A stretch of 14,417 bases of DNA from CAZVAO01 sp964625175. Lineage in GTDB: Bacteria; Bacillota; UBA994; PWPR01. Both the position numbers and the translations under genes were made by a program. The notes beneath the pieces are model-generated. The model ran no database searches, was not told the origin of the DNA, and saw nothing but the letters and a program-made list of their open reading frames with translations. Location: contig CAZVAO010000059.1 of NCBI GenBank assembly GCA_964625175.1, positions 1 through 14,417 on the forward strand, in the 5' to 3' direction. Shown here in pieces: positions 6,325 to 13,580 of this stretch (its first letter is position 1; each line of letters begins with the position of its first letter).

Positions 6325-6661
6325 TGTGTACCTGGTCCAGCAACTTATTGATTTTAGAACCATACTCTAAAGAGTCATCTTTAATAAAAATCAATTCCGG
6401 GGAACGACGCAAATTTGCTCTCTTTCCGACTTCTCGTCTCAGAAAGCCACTAGCGGATTTCAGAGCTTCCTGGGTTGCTTCATTTTGCTCATCATTTCCT
6501 AAAACGCTATAGTAGATTTTGCATTCTGCTAAGTCACGGGTCAATTGAACATCCGTAACGGATATAAAACCAAGACGTGGATCTTTAATCTCATTTTGCA
6601 ATAAGTAACTCACAACGGTTTTGGTGCGTGCTTGCATCTGTTGTAATCGATAATTAGCCAT
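6308..6661 (-). CDS. rbfA: 30S ribosome-binding factor RbfA
   Basis: This 117-residue KH-fold protein binds the immature 30S subunit near 16S helix 1 and the 3' end and supports late maturation, notably in the cold. The family pattern is clear: an N-terminal helix with Arg/Gln-rich residues (YRLQQMQ), DPRLGFISVTDVQLTRDL around 27-44, KIYYSVLG (48-55), and a C-terminal SPELIFIKDDSLEYGSKI. The length is typical. AGGAGG lies eight bases before the ATG, one of the best ribosome binding sites in the operon. It sits between ylxP and nrnA and overlaps the latter. Confidence 0.96.
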   Translation of the reverse strand: MANYRLQQMQARTKTVVSYLLQNEIKDPRLGFISVTDVQLTRDLAECKIYYSVLGNDEQNEATQEALKSASGFLRREVGKRANLRRSPELIFIKDDSLEYGSKINKLLDQVHNDEPH

Positions 6662-6674
6662 AGTCTATTCCTCC

Positions 6675-6947
6675 TTAATAGATTTCTTCAATCTCTAGAA
6701 TAGTTAGTCGAAAATCATTGTCAAAAAGAGCGATGACTTTCTCGATAATTTGATCATTATGGTAGTGGCTATTACTCACTGTAGCAAATGTAATCTCTGC
6801 TAAGTTCCAGATATCGTTAGAGGCTGTTTCAGCAATACTGATATTCAGCCTCTTAGCTCTTTCTATAATCCCCTTTAAGACTTGCCGCTTATCTTTCAAT
6901 GAGTGGCAAGCTGGTAGGTGGATCTTTAAACGAATAATCTTGAACAT
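6675..6947 (-). CDS. ylxP: DUF503 / YlxP family protein
   Basis: This 90-residue protein matches the small DUF503 (YlxP) family found between infB and rbfA in many Firmicutes. The visible hallmark is the N-terminal pattern LKIHLPACHSLKDKR followed by a helix (QVLKGIIERAKRLN). Conserved family residues A-E-TASNDIWNLAEI follow. It has no catalytic motif, signal peptide or membrane segment. The ATG is one base after the infB TAA, so translation is presumably coupled. The molecular role is not settled; its fixed position suggests a part in ribosome assembly or translation, which is inference. B. subtilis ylxP is the positional equivalent. Confidence 0.9.
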   Translation of the reverse strand: MFKIIRLKIHLPACHSLKDKRQVLKGIIERAKRLNISIAETASNDIWNLAEITFATVSNSHYHNDQIIEKVIALFDNDFRLTILEIEEIY

Positions 6948-6948
6948 T

Positions 6949-9240
6949 TTACTCGGCAGGCTTTTCCTTCATCTCATAGGCCTCAATGACATCTTCCTCT
7001 TTAAGGTCATTGTATTTATCAATACCAATCCCACATTCATAACCCGTTGCAACTTCACTGACATCGTCCTTAAAACGTTTCAATGACGAAATTGCGCCTT
7101 CATGAATTAAGAGGCCTTGGCGGAAAAGACGCACTTTTGAACTGCGTTTAATAACACCTTCAGTTACGTAACAACCTGCAATCGTACCAATCTTAGGTAC
7201 TTTGAACGTTGTACGTACGGTAGCGGATCCAATAATGACTTCCTCGTATACAGGATCTAACATACCCTTGCCTAGTTTCTCAAGGTTTTCTAAAAGGTTA
7301 TAGATGACGGTATAAAAGCGCATTTCGATTTGATCTTCATCGGCAGATTTACGTGCTGCACTATCCGCATTGACATTGAAGCCGAAAATAAAGGCATCGG
7401 ATGCCGTTGCGAGCATCACATCGGATTCATTGACTGGCCCAACACCTGTATGAATGATATCAAACTTAATTCGAGTATCTTTTTCATTTAACAAGGAGAT
7501 TGAACCATGGATCGCTTCTAAGGTGCCCTGAACATCCGCTTTAACAATAATATTAAGCGTATGTGTTTCATTTTCATCCTGCATACGCGCAAATAAATCA
7601 TCGATCGATAACCTTGAGGTACTCTGGGATCTAATTTCTAATTGACGCGCAGTTTCTTGGCGCTTCGCAGCGATATCGTGTGCTTCTCTTTCATCATCGA
7701 ACCCAACTAATGTATCACCCGGTTCAGGTAATCCATCTAAACCTGCTATTAATATCGGTGTAGAGGGTCCAGCTGATTTGATACGCTTTCCTAGATAATT
7801 AGAAATCGTTTTAGCCTTGCCATAATAATTACCAACGACAAAAGCTTGACCGGGCGATAAGGTACCATTCTGCATAATGACCGTTGCAACACGGCCTTGG
7901 CCCTTAGCAATGCGGGATTCGATAACCGTTCCTTGGGCTAAGCGCTTAGGATTTGCCTTAAACTCTTCCATTTCTGCTACTAATAAAACAGACTCGAGTA
8001 GTACATCAATGTTATCGCCTGTTAAAGCAGAAATATTGACAAATATGGTGTTGCCACCCCACTCTTCAGGGATCAATTCATATTGGGATAGTTCCTGTTT
8101 CACGCGGTCTGGGTTCGCATTGAACTTATCACATTTATTGACTGCAACAATGATGGGTACACCAGCAGCTTTAGCATGATTGATCGCTTCAATGGTTTGA
8201 GGCATAACGCCGTCATCAGCAGCAACTACTAATATGACAATATCGGTAACTTGGGCACCGCGGGCACGCATAGCTGTAAAAGCCGCATGACCAGGTGTAT
8301 CAATAAAGGTAATCTTCTGTCCATTGACCTCAGTCTGATAGGCACCTACATGCTGGGTAATTCCCCCAGCCTCCCCGACTTGTACATTCGCATTGCGGAT
8401 ACGGTCCAGAAGTGATGTTTTACCATGGTCAACGTGACCCATAACTGTAATAATTGGTGGTCGACCAACCAAATCATTGGGATCATCGTCATCTTCTAAA
8501 AGCAGTTCAGCTGCATCTTTTGCTATTGTTATGGTAACACCAAGCTCTTCGCCAATTAAAATAGCTGCTTCGGGATCAATTGGTTGATTGATGTTCGACA
8601 TAATGCCTAATTGAACCAAACTCGATAGGATCGTATTTGGTGATTCTTGCATCTGTTTAGCCAATTCACCAACCGTAATAAGGGGTGCGATCTCGATCGC
8701 GGTAGGCTTTTCTGTAGGACTATTCTTTGAACGCGATTTTTTGCGTCTTTTTTTGCTTTTATTGGGGCCTGAAGTAATGACCTTTTCTTTAGCAATCTCT
8801 TCTTCCCATATTTCTTCCACTGATTTGCTGTGTTTGATGATTGTATAATCACTAATCAGCTCTTCAGGGATATCTGGCGCTACTTCTTCCGTTAATTTCT
8901 CAATAATTTTCTTGGTCGGTTTTTTAACAGGCTCAACTACTGCCTCAGGTGCTTCGTTCGTGTGAATCACATTATTGTCTAATTGAACATCTACGACTTG
9001 ATCTTCTATGATTTTGACTTCCTTTTCTTCTTTAACTTGAGATTGAGTTTTCTCCTCGATGGGTTGACCTTGCTCAGGTGCCTGACCTAAAATCATGATG
9101 CGAATTAAATCCACAACCTCAGGCTCTAATGTGCTCATGTGACTTCGCACTTCGATACCAACTTGTTGTAAAGCATCCACTAAAACCTTGCTGGATATAT
9201 TGAGCTCTTTAGCTATTTCATAAACTCTTGTTTTTTCCAA
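6949..9240 (-). CDS. infB: Translation initiation factor IF-2
   Basis: This 763-residue GTPase brings fMet-tRNA to the 30S initiation complex and promotes subunit joining. An N-terminal IF2N subdomain (TRVYEIAKELN, residues 4-14) is followed by a charged linker of about 100 residues and a second IF2N-like block (VGELAKQM). The G domain has GHVDHGKT (268-275), DTPGH (314-318) and NKCD (368-371), and the beta-barrel and fMet-tRNA-binding domains follow. The start chosen is TTG at 9240, five bases after a perfect GGAGGTGA; upstream ATGs at 9273 and 9267 keep the frame open but lack such a site and would add residues unlike the family. It overlaps the ylxQ end by 23 bases, and the binding site lies within ylxQ. 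Confidence 0.96.
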   Translation of the reverse strand: MEKTRVYEIAKELNISSKVLVDALQQVGIEVRSHMSTLEPEVVDLIRIMILGQAPEQGQPIEEKTQSQVKEEKEVKIIEDQVVDVQLDNNVIHTNEAPEAVVEPVKKPTKKIIEKLTEEVAPDIPEELISDYTIIKHSKSVEEIWEEEIAKEKVITSGPNKSKKRRKKSRSKNSPTEKPTAIEIAPLITVGELAKQMQESPNTILSSLVQLGIMSNINQPIDPEAAILIGEELGVTITIAKDAAELLLEDDDDPNDLVGRPPIITVMGHVDHGKTSLLDRIRNANVQVGEAGGITQHVGAYQTEVNGQKITFIDTPGHAAFTAMRARGAQVTDIVILVVAADDGVMPQTIEAINHAKAAGVPIIVAVNKCDKFNANPDRVKQELSQYELIPEEWGGNTIFVNISALTGDNIDVLLESVLLVAEMEEFKANPKRLAQGTVIESRIAKGQGRVATVIMQNGTLSPGQAFVVGNYYGKAKTISNYLGKRIKSAGPSTPILIAGLDGLPEPGDTLVGFDDEREAHDIAAKRQETARQLEIRSQSTSRLSIDDLFARMQDENETHTLNIIVKADVQGTLEAIHGSISLLNEKDTRIKFDIIHTGVGPVNESDVMLATASDAFIFGFNVNADSAARKSADEDQIEMRFYTVIYNLLENLEKLGKGMLDPVYEEVIIGSATVRTTFKVPKIGTIAGCYVTEGVIKRSSKVRLFRQGLLIHEGAISSLKRFKDDVSEVATGYECGIGIDKYNDLKEEDVIEAYEMKEKPAE

Positions 9241-9571
9241 ACTGCTCACCTCCAAATAATATTCCATTACCAAACTTTGACATCAATGCTTTAGTAAAAT
9301 TCTTATCCAAAACTGCCAGCAGAACAGTTGGCTTCGTTCCTAAAGCTTTTCCATATTCTATACTTGATCCATAGATGATCAACGGAACCTGATTTTGCTT
9401 GCAACGCAATTCTATACGTTCCTTGACTCTATCAGACGCATCTTCCGCAATAATAATCAGCTGAACTTTATCAAACGTATCCGTTACCGAGTCATAGCCC
9501 GAAATAAGTTCTCCGGCACGTTTGCAAATACCTAAAAAATGATAATATTTACTCTTGATTTGACTCACCAA
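9218..9571 (-). CDS. ylxQ: L7Ae/L30e-family RNA-binding protein YlxQ
   Basis: This protein of about 117 residues has the L7Ae fold pattern: FLGICKRAGELISG near the start, VQLIIIAEDASDRVKER in the middle, VPLIIYGSS, and LGTKPTVLLAVLDKNFTKAL. Family members bind kink-turn RNA; YlxQ lies between ylxR and infB in Firmicutes and its exact target is unclear. The start is uncertain: TTG at 9571 or the adjacent GTG at 9568, both inside the ylxR end and without a strong binding site, so coupling to ylxR is likely. YlxQ is usually about 100 residues; here the end carries roughly 18 extra residues, rich in Gly and Phe, whose DNA also encodes the infB ribosome binding site and start. Confidence 0.9.
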   Translation of the reverse strand: MVSQIKSKYYHFLGICKRAGELISGYDSVTDTFDKVQLIIIAEDASDRVKERIELRCKQNQVPLIIYGSSIEYGKALGTKPTVLLAVLDKNFTKALMSKFGNGILFGGEQFGKNKSL

Positions 9572-9830
9572 CTAACTGAAGCAATTCAGCTTCAACTTCG
9601 GGAGGAATGACAACGCCAAGTGCACGCTGGAGCTGCTTCTTCTTTATCCCAAGTGTAACACATTCTGAGGTCTTACATAAATAGGCGCCTCGACCATTTG
9701 CTTTACCCGAATAGTCAACTTTAACCGTTTGATCTGGTGATTTGACTATTCTGATAAGTTGTCTTTTATCTTGCATCGTACGACAAGCTACACACATACG
9801 GTTCGTTGTTTTCCTCTTCAAATTGATCAC
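9549..9830 (-). CDS. rnpM: RNase P modulator RnpM (YlxR, DUF448)
   Basis: This protein of about 90-93 residues is of the YlxR family, recently described as binding RNase P RNA and modulating its activity in Bacillus. The two family motifs are clear: RMCVACR (11-17) and GRGAYLC (46-52), followed by a Lys-rich segment GIKKKQLQRAL. It carries CxxC (13, 16) and C-x4-C (52, 57); many YlxR proteins lack one or more of these, and a metal site is speculation. The GTG at 9830 overlaps the nusA stop by three bases; a TTG at 9821, eight bases after GGAG, is an equally good or better start and gives the usual length. It overlaps ylxQ by 23 bases. Confidence 0.92.
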   Translation of the reverse strand: MINLKRKTTNRMCVACRTMQDKRQLIRIVKSPDQTVKVDYSGKANGRGAYLCKTSECVTLGIKKKQLQRALGVVIPPEVEAELLQLVGESNQE

Positions 9831-10882
9831 TCCACTTCATCAAGTGTTTCTGTTTGTGTCACACTCTTGATATCAATTTTCCAAGATGTAAGTCGTGCAG
9901 CCAAACGTGCATTTTGGCCTTCACGGCCAATTGCTAAGGATAACTGGTTATCAGGTACAATCGCCCTAGATCGTCGCTCAGCGCGATCTAAAATATGAAT
10001 ACTAAGTACGTTTGCGGGCAGCAGGGCATTTTTGACATAGACTTCAGGATCCTCGCTCCACTCAACAATATCAATTTTTTCGCCATTAATTTCTTGAACA
10101 ACATTTTGCACGCGAGCGCCTTTAGAACCAACACAAGCACCTACAGGATCAACATTCGTATCAGCGCTATAAACACTGATCTTGGATCGACTACCAGCTT
10201 CGCGAGCAATTGATTTTATTTCCACGGTTCCATCAAATATTTCGGGCACTTCAAGCTCAAACAAACGTTTAATTAGACCCGGATGCGTACGTGAAACAAC
10301 AATCTGTGGTCCCTTGTTGGTTTTGCGGACTTCGGTAATATAAAGCTTAAGGCGTAATCCAACTTTATATTTTTCAGTGACAACTTGCTCGGTAGGTGGT
10401 AAAACAGCTTCCGTATTGCCTAAGTCAATGTAAAAATTGCGCCCATCACTTCGATAAAGTACCGCTGTAATGATGTCATTTGTTTTATCAATATAATCAT
10501 CATAAATGACATTGCGTTCTGCCTCACGGATACGCTGCACGACCATTTGCTTAGCATTTTGTGCTGCTTTGCGCCCTAAATCATCCGCTTGAACTTCTAC
10601 TCTGACCGCATCACCTATTTTAACGTTCTTGTTGAATACTTTGGCAGCATCTAAATCGAGCTGGGTACTTGGGTACTCGACCTCTTCAACAACGATATAA
10701 TTACAAAATACTCTTACCTTACCACTTTCGCGATTGATATCGACTTCGATCTCAGCATTATTGCCAAACTGACCTTTATAACTGGTTTTTAATGCGGTTT
10801 CTACCGCTTCAAAAAGTAGCTCTTCATGAATACCCTTTTCGATGCCTAATTCTTTAATGGCTAAAATAAACTCTCTGTTCAC
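9827..10882 (-). CDS. nusA: Transcription termination/antitermination factor NusA
   Basis: This 351-residue protein binds RNA polymerase near the RNA exit channel and modulates pausing, intrinsic termination and antitermination. It has the N-terminal polymerase-binding domain (about 1-125, MNREFILAIKELGIEKGI), an S1 domain (about 133-198), KH1 with GSKG (252-255) and KH2 with GREG (319-322). It ends soon after KH2 and lacks the acidic repeats of proteobacterial NusA, as in Firmicutes. The GTG at 10882 is chosen: AGGAGGG, merged with the rimP stop TAG, lies seven bases upstream, and MNREF matches the family. A TTG two codons earlier would sit directly on the binding site. rimP-nusA is a near-universal pair. 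Confidence 0.96.
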   Translation of the reverse strand: MNREFILAIKELGIEKGIHEELLFEAVETALKTSYKGQFGNNAEIEVDINRESGKVRVFCNYIVVEEVEYPSTQLDLDAAKVFNKNVKIGDAVRVEVQADDLGRKAAQNAKQMVVQRIREAERNVIYDDYIDKTNDIITAVLYRSDGRNFYIDLGNTEAVLPPTEQVVTEKYKVGLRLKLYITEVRKTNKGPQIVVSRTHPGLIKRLFELEVPEIFDGTVEIKSIAREAGSRSKISVYSADTNVDPVGACVGSKGARVQNVVQEINGEKIDIVEWSEDPEVYVKNALLPANVLSIHILDRAERRSRAIVPDNQLSLAIGREGQNARLAARLTSWKIDIKSVTQTETLDEVE

Positions 10883-10893
10883 TAACAACCCTC

Positions 10894-11358
10894 CTAAAAC
10901 TCAAAGTGTAGCTTTATTGTTGAAATCATTTTACGTTCAAATGCATACGTCTTTTCGTCACTAATGATCTCAACGGTTTGATCATCATAATGGCTTAAAA
11001 CACCGACTACCGACTTGGGATAGTCTTTAACTGCAACATATGTCTTAACATATACTTCTTTGCCGACACTATTTTTAAGAGCCATATCCGATTTTAATGG
11101 CGCATCAAGCCCCGGTGAAGCCACCTCTAACATATACTGATCTTCAAAGGGATCTAGATCATCCAAAAAACTACTGAGTAAGACGTGGATTTTATGGCAA
11201 TCATCCAAATCAACACCATCTTCTGATGTCAATTTGACCGTTAACACCGTTGTGCCACCGCGCGTACCTAATTCGATATCAAAAAGGTCTAAGTTTTCTT
11301 CTGCTATGAATTCTTCCACTTTTTGGGTAACAATAGCGATAATTTCACTCTTTTTCAT
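10894..11358 (-). CDS. rimP: Ribosome maturation factor RimP
   Basis: This 154-residue protein binds free 30S subunits and supports assembly around S12 and the central pseudoknot. The N-terminal domain shows LDLFDIELGTRGG followed by VLTVKLTSEDGVDLDDCHKIHVLLSSFLD (about 37-67) and YMLEVASPGLDAPL, the most conserved family segment. The C-terminal SH3-like barrel includes KEVYVKTY and VGVLSHYDDQTVEI. The length is typical (B. subtilis 156). ATG at 11358 has a GGGTGGTG sequence a few bases upstream. It is the first gene after a promoter at 11433-11461 and so opens the nusA-infB operon. Confidence 0.95.
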   Translation of the reverse strand: MKKSEIIAIVTQKVEEFIAEENLDLFDIELGTRGGTTVLTVKLTSEDGVDLDDCHKIHVLLSSFLDDLDPFEDQYMLEVASPGLDAPLKSDMALKNSVGKEVYVKTYVAVKDYPKSVVGVLSHYDDQTVEIISDEKTYAFERKMISTIKLHFEF

Positions 11359-11382
11359 TATAACACCACCCTATTTAACATG

Positions 11383-11408
11383 AAAAGAGTGGGCGGCACC
11401 CACTCTTT
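11383..11408 (-). terminator. Hairpin between ispG and rimP (terminator and/or leader attenuator)
   Basis: A perfect 10-base-pair stem (AAAGAGTGGG and CCCACTCTTT, arms 11399-11408 and 11384-11393) closes a five-base loop. On the minus strand it ends in TTTTCA, a short U-tract that suggests incomplete termination. It lies downstream of ispG and also downstream of the predicted rimP promoter, so it is inside the rimP leader. It can therefore end ispG transcripts and attenuate rimP-nusA transcripts. Confidence 0.7.
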
Positions 11409-11432
11409 CCGAAATCTAATATCAACTATGAC

Positions 11433-11461
11433 ATTATAACAAATGTCAAGCCAAATGGCAA
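11433..11461 (-). promoter_or_regulatory. Promoter of the rimP-nusA-infB operon
   Basis: TTGCCA (11456-11461) and a perfect TATAAT (11433-11438) are 17 bases apart on the minus strand, with TG one base before the -10 box (extended -10). Predicted initiation is near 11426, giving a leader of about 68 bases before rimP. A 20-base inverted repeat (11429-11448) overlaps the -10 box and may be an operator. The -35 box begins only seven bases before the ispG stop. Confidence 0.7.
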
Positions 11462-11467
11462 GTAATA

Positions 11468-12535
11468 TTACTTTACAGCTTTTCTGATTCGATCAACTAA
11501 TTCGGTGACACATTTTTCTGCAGAAATCGTAGATTCAATTTCCCCTTTTGAGAATAAGACAGCCTTATTCAACCCTAATGCAATGCCTAAATCCGCTTCT
11601 CGGGCTTCGCCAGGTCCATTGACAACACAACCCATAATCGCAACCTTTAATGGTGTCTTAATATCACTAGTCCGTTCTTCCACTTCATTCACAATACGGA
11701 TGAGATCACCATTTGTTCTTCCACAAGTAGGGCAGCTAATGATTTCTATCCCTTCCTTGCGCTCTCCCAGTACTCGAAGCAAATCCTGAGCGAAGAAAAC
11801 CTCGAGAATCGGATCAGCCGTCAAAGAAACTCTAAATGTATCGCCTATGCCGTCTGCTAATAATGAGCCAATGCCAATGGCTGCTTTTATTTGACCAACT
11901 TTTGGTGTTCCTGCCTCAGTTACACCAAGATGCAACGGGGTGTTCGATTGACTTGCAAACATTCTATTGGCTCTGATATTGGTTAAAACATTAGAAGACT
12001 TAATCGATACAACAAAATTATCAAAACCTTCGTTCAAGAATTGTCGTTCATACTCTAATGCCGATTCACATAAGGCTTCTGCATTAGGCGAGCCATATTT
12101 TGAGAGGATCTTCTTGTCAAGCGATCCCCCATTCACACCAATTCTTATAGCCCTTCCCAGATGCTTGGCCTCAGCAATAATCTCTTTAACCTTAGCCCAA
12201 CTCCCGATGTTGCCAGGGTTGATTCTCACTTTAGCTGCTCCAGCTTCAAAAGCCAGCAGTGCCAGCCGATAATCAAAATGGATATCCGCAATTAATGGTC
12301 TTTGTACTTCGTCATGAATGCTTTGAAAAGCCTTAACAGACTCAATATTCGGAACCGTGATCCGCACAAAATCAGCACCTGCCGTATAAAGGCGCTTTAC
12401 TTGGTCGAGTGTCTTTTCTGCGTCTTCTGTTTTTGTATTCGTCATACTCTGAATCGTAATTGGAGAACCATTGCCAATCACAAGATTACCCACCTGCACA
12501 CAACGTGTCTGCCTTCTAATAATCTTACTCATCAT
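11468..12535 (-). CDS. ispG: 4-hydroxy-3-methylbut-2-en-1-yl diphosphate synthase IspG (GcpE)
   Basis: This 355-residue [4Fe-4S] enzyme reductively opens MEcPP to HMBPP, the penultimate step of the MEP isoprenoid pathway. The N-terminal TIM-barrel part carries IQSMTNTKTED (28-38) and RINPGNIG (104-111). The cluster ligands are visible: SCPTCGR with Cys268 and Cys271, then GCVVNGPGE with Cys303 and Glu310, at the spacing known from Escherichia coli. It is the short two-domain bacterial type without the insert of plant and some other forms. GGAGGGG lies five bases before the first ATG, in the 12-base gap after rseP. dxr-rseP-ispG places two steps of the same pathway in one operon. Confidence 0.96.
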   Translation of the reverse strand: MMSKIIRRQTRCVQVGNLVIGNGSPITIQSMTNTKTEDAEKTLDQVKRLYTAGADFVRITVPNIESVKAFQSIHDEVQRPLIADIHFDYRLALLAFEAGAAKVRINPGNIGSWAKVKEIIAEAKHLGRAIRIGVNGGSLDKKILSKYGSPNAEALCESALEYERQFLNEGFDNFVVSIKSSNVLTNIRANRMFASQSNTPLHLGVTEAGTPKVGQIKAAIGIGSLLADGIGDTFRVSLTADPILEVFFAQDLLRVLGERKEGIEIISCPTCGRTNGDLIRIVNEVEERTSDIKTPLKVAIMGCVVNGPGEAREADLGIALGLNKAVLFSKGEIESTISAEKCVTELVDRIRKAVK

Positions 12536-12547
12536 GATATCCCCTCC

Positions 12548-13567
12548 CTACAAATTCAATCGCAAAATATCTTGATAGGTGATGAAGATTGCAAATACAA
12601 TCATTAGTGCAAAGCCAATCATATAGATCAGATTTTCTCTTTTAGGATCAATTGGCTTACCACGTATCGCTTCTACGCCAATCAATAGCACCCGACTGCC
12701 ATCTAGGGGCGGTATAGGTAGCAAGTTAAATATTCCGACATTAATGCTAAGCAAGGCCGTAAAAGAGATTGTATTAAGTATGCCCGTTTGCGAAACTTCA
12801 CCAACCATTTGGACGATTCCTAAGGGACCTGCTCCTTGTGCGAGCCCAGAACTCTTAGTAAACATGGCAATGAAGGCTAAAATGATGAATCGAATCATCT
12901 TAAAAGTATGGGATAGCCCATTAGTGATGGCTGTAAAGATTGAACCCGCTTCAAGCTTTGGGCTAATGCCAATAAACCCCTCACCCGTCGTTTCATCCGT
13001 GCCTGCTGTAATCTCAAAGTTAAGGATTTCAGTTCCACGTTGAACCACAACGAGCAGGTTTTCACCCGGATATGGTTTAATCGCACTCGTTACACCATCC
13101 CAGTCTTGAATAGCGGTGCCGTTAATGTTCACTAAGACATCCCCAACTTGAAGTCCAGCGCTGGCAGCAGGTGTGTCCACAAAAATTTCGCCGATTGTCG
13201 CTGTACCGTCAGGTACCCCCTGAAAATAGATTACAATGATAAACAGTAAGGCGGCTAGCACAAAATTCATCAGAGCACCAGCAACGGAGATAAAGGCCCG
13301 TGTTAGTTTTCCTTTCGTGTTAAGACCGCGCGGATGACCGATATCATTTGGATCTTCCCCAGCCATATGCACACAGCCACCAATGGGTCTCGCTCTTAAA
13401 GAATACTTTGTTTCTTTATACTGTTTTGTGAAGATTTTGGGACCCATACCAATAGCAAATTCATGAACATATACCCCTGCCATTTTGGCAGCAGTAAAAT
13501 GGCCCACTTCATGAAATGTAATCAGGAGCCCAAGTACAATTATAGTTAGTAAGATTGTGTTGAACAT
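12548..13567 (-). CDS. rseP: Site-2 intramembrane zinc metalloprotease RseP/RasP
   Basis: This 339-residue inner-membrane protease cleaves transmembrane segments such as anti-sigma factors and leftover signal peptides. The first membrane helix contains the zinc motif HEVGH (19-23). A second membrane segment lies at about 92-115, a single PDZ domain at about 117-185, a hydrophobic stretch near 225-237, a segment with NLLPIPPLDG (281-290, third zinc ligand Asp289), and a last helix at 313-330. The length fits the one-PDZ Firmicutes form (B. subtilis RasP has about 420 residues, so this is at the short end). GGAGG is seven bases before the ATG. dxr precedes it by 13 bases. Its substrate cannot be told from this window. 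Confidence 0.95.
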   Translation of the reverse strand: MFNTILLTIIVLGLLITFHEVGHFTAAKMAGVYVHEFAIGMGPKIFTKQYKETKYSLRARPIGGCVHMAGEDPNDIGHPRGLNTKGKLTRAFISVAGALMNFVLAALLFIIVIYFQGVPDGTATIGEIFVDTPAASAGLQVGDVLVNINGTAIQDWDGVTSAIKPYPGENLLVVVQRGTEILNFEITAGTDETTGEGFIGISPKLEAGSIFTAITNGLSHTFKMIRFIILAFIAMFTKSSGLAQGAGPLGIVQMVGEVSQTGILNTISFTALLSINVGIFNLLPIPPLDGSRVLLIGVEAIRGKPIDPKRENLIYMIGFALMIVFAIFITYQDILRLNL

Positions 13568-13580
13568 TTTTGTCCTCCAT

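Noticed and set aside
8607..8852. 81-codon minus-strand frame within infB
   Set aside because: It is a frame-shifted read of the lysine-rich IF-2 linker; no independent start signal.
12895..13086. 63-codon minus-strand frame within rseP
   Set aside because: Out-of-frame shadow of the PDZ-to-membrane part of rseP.
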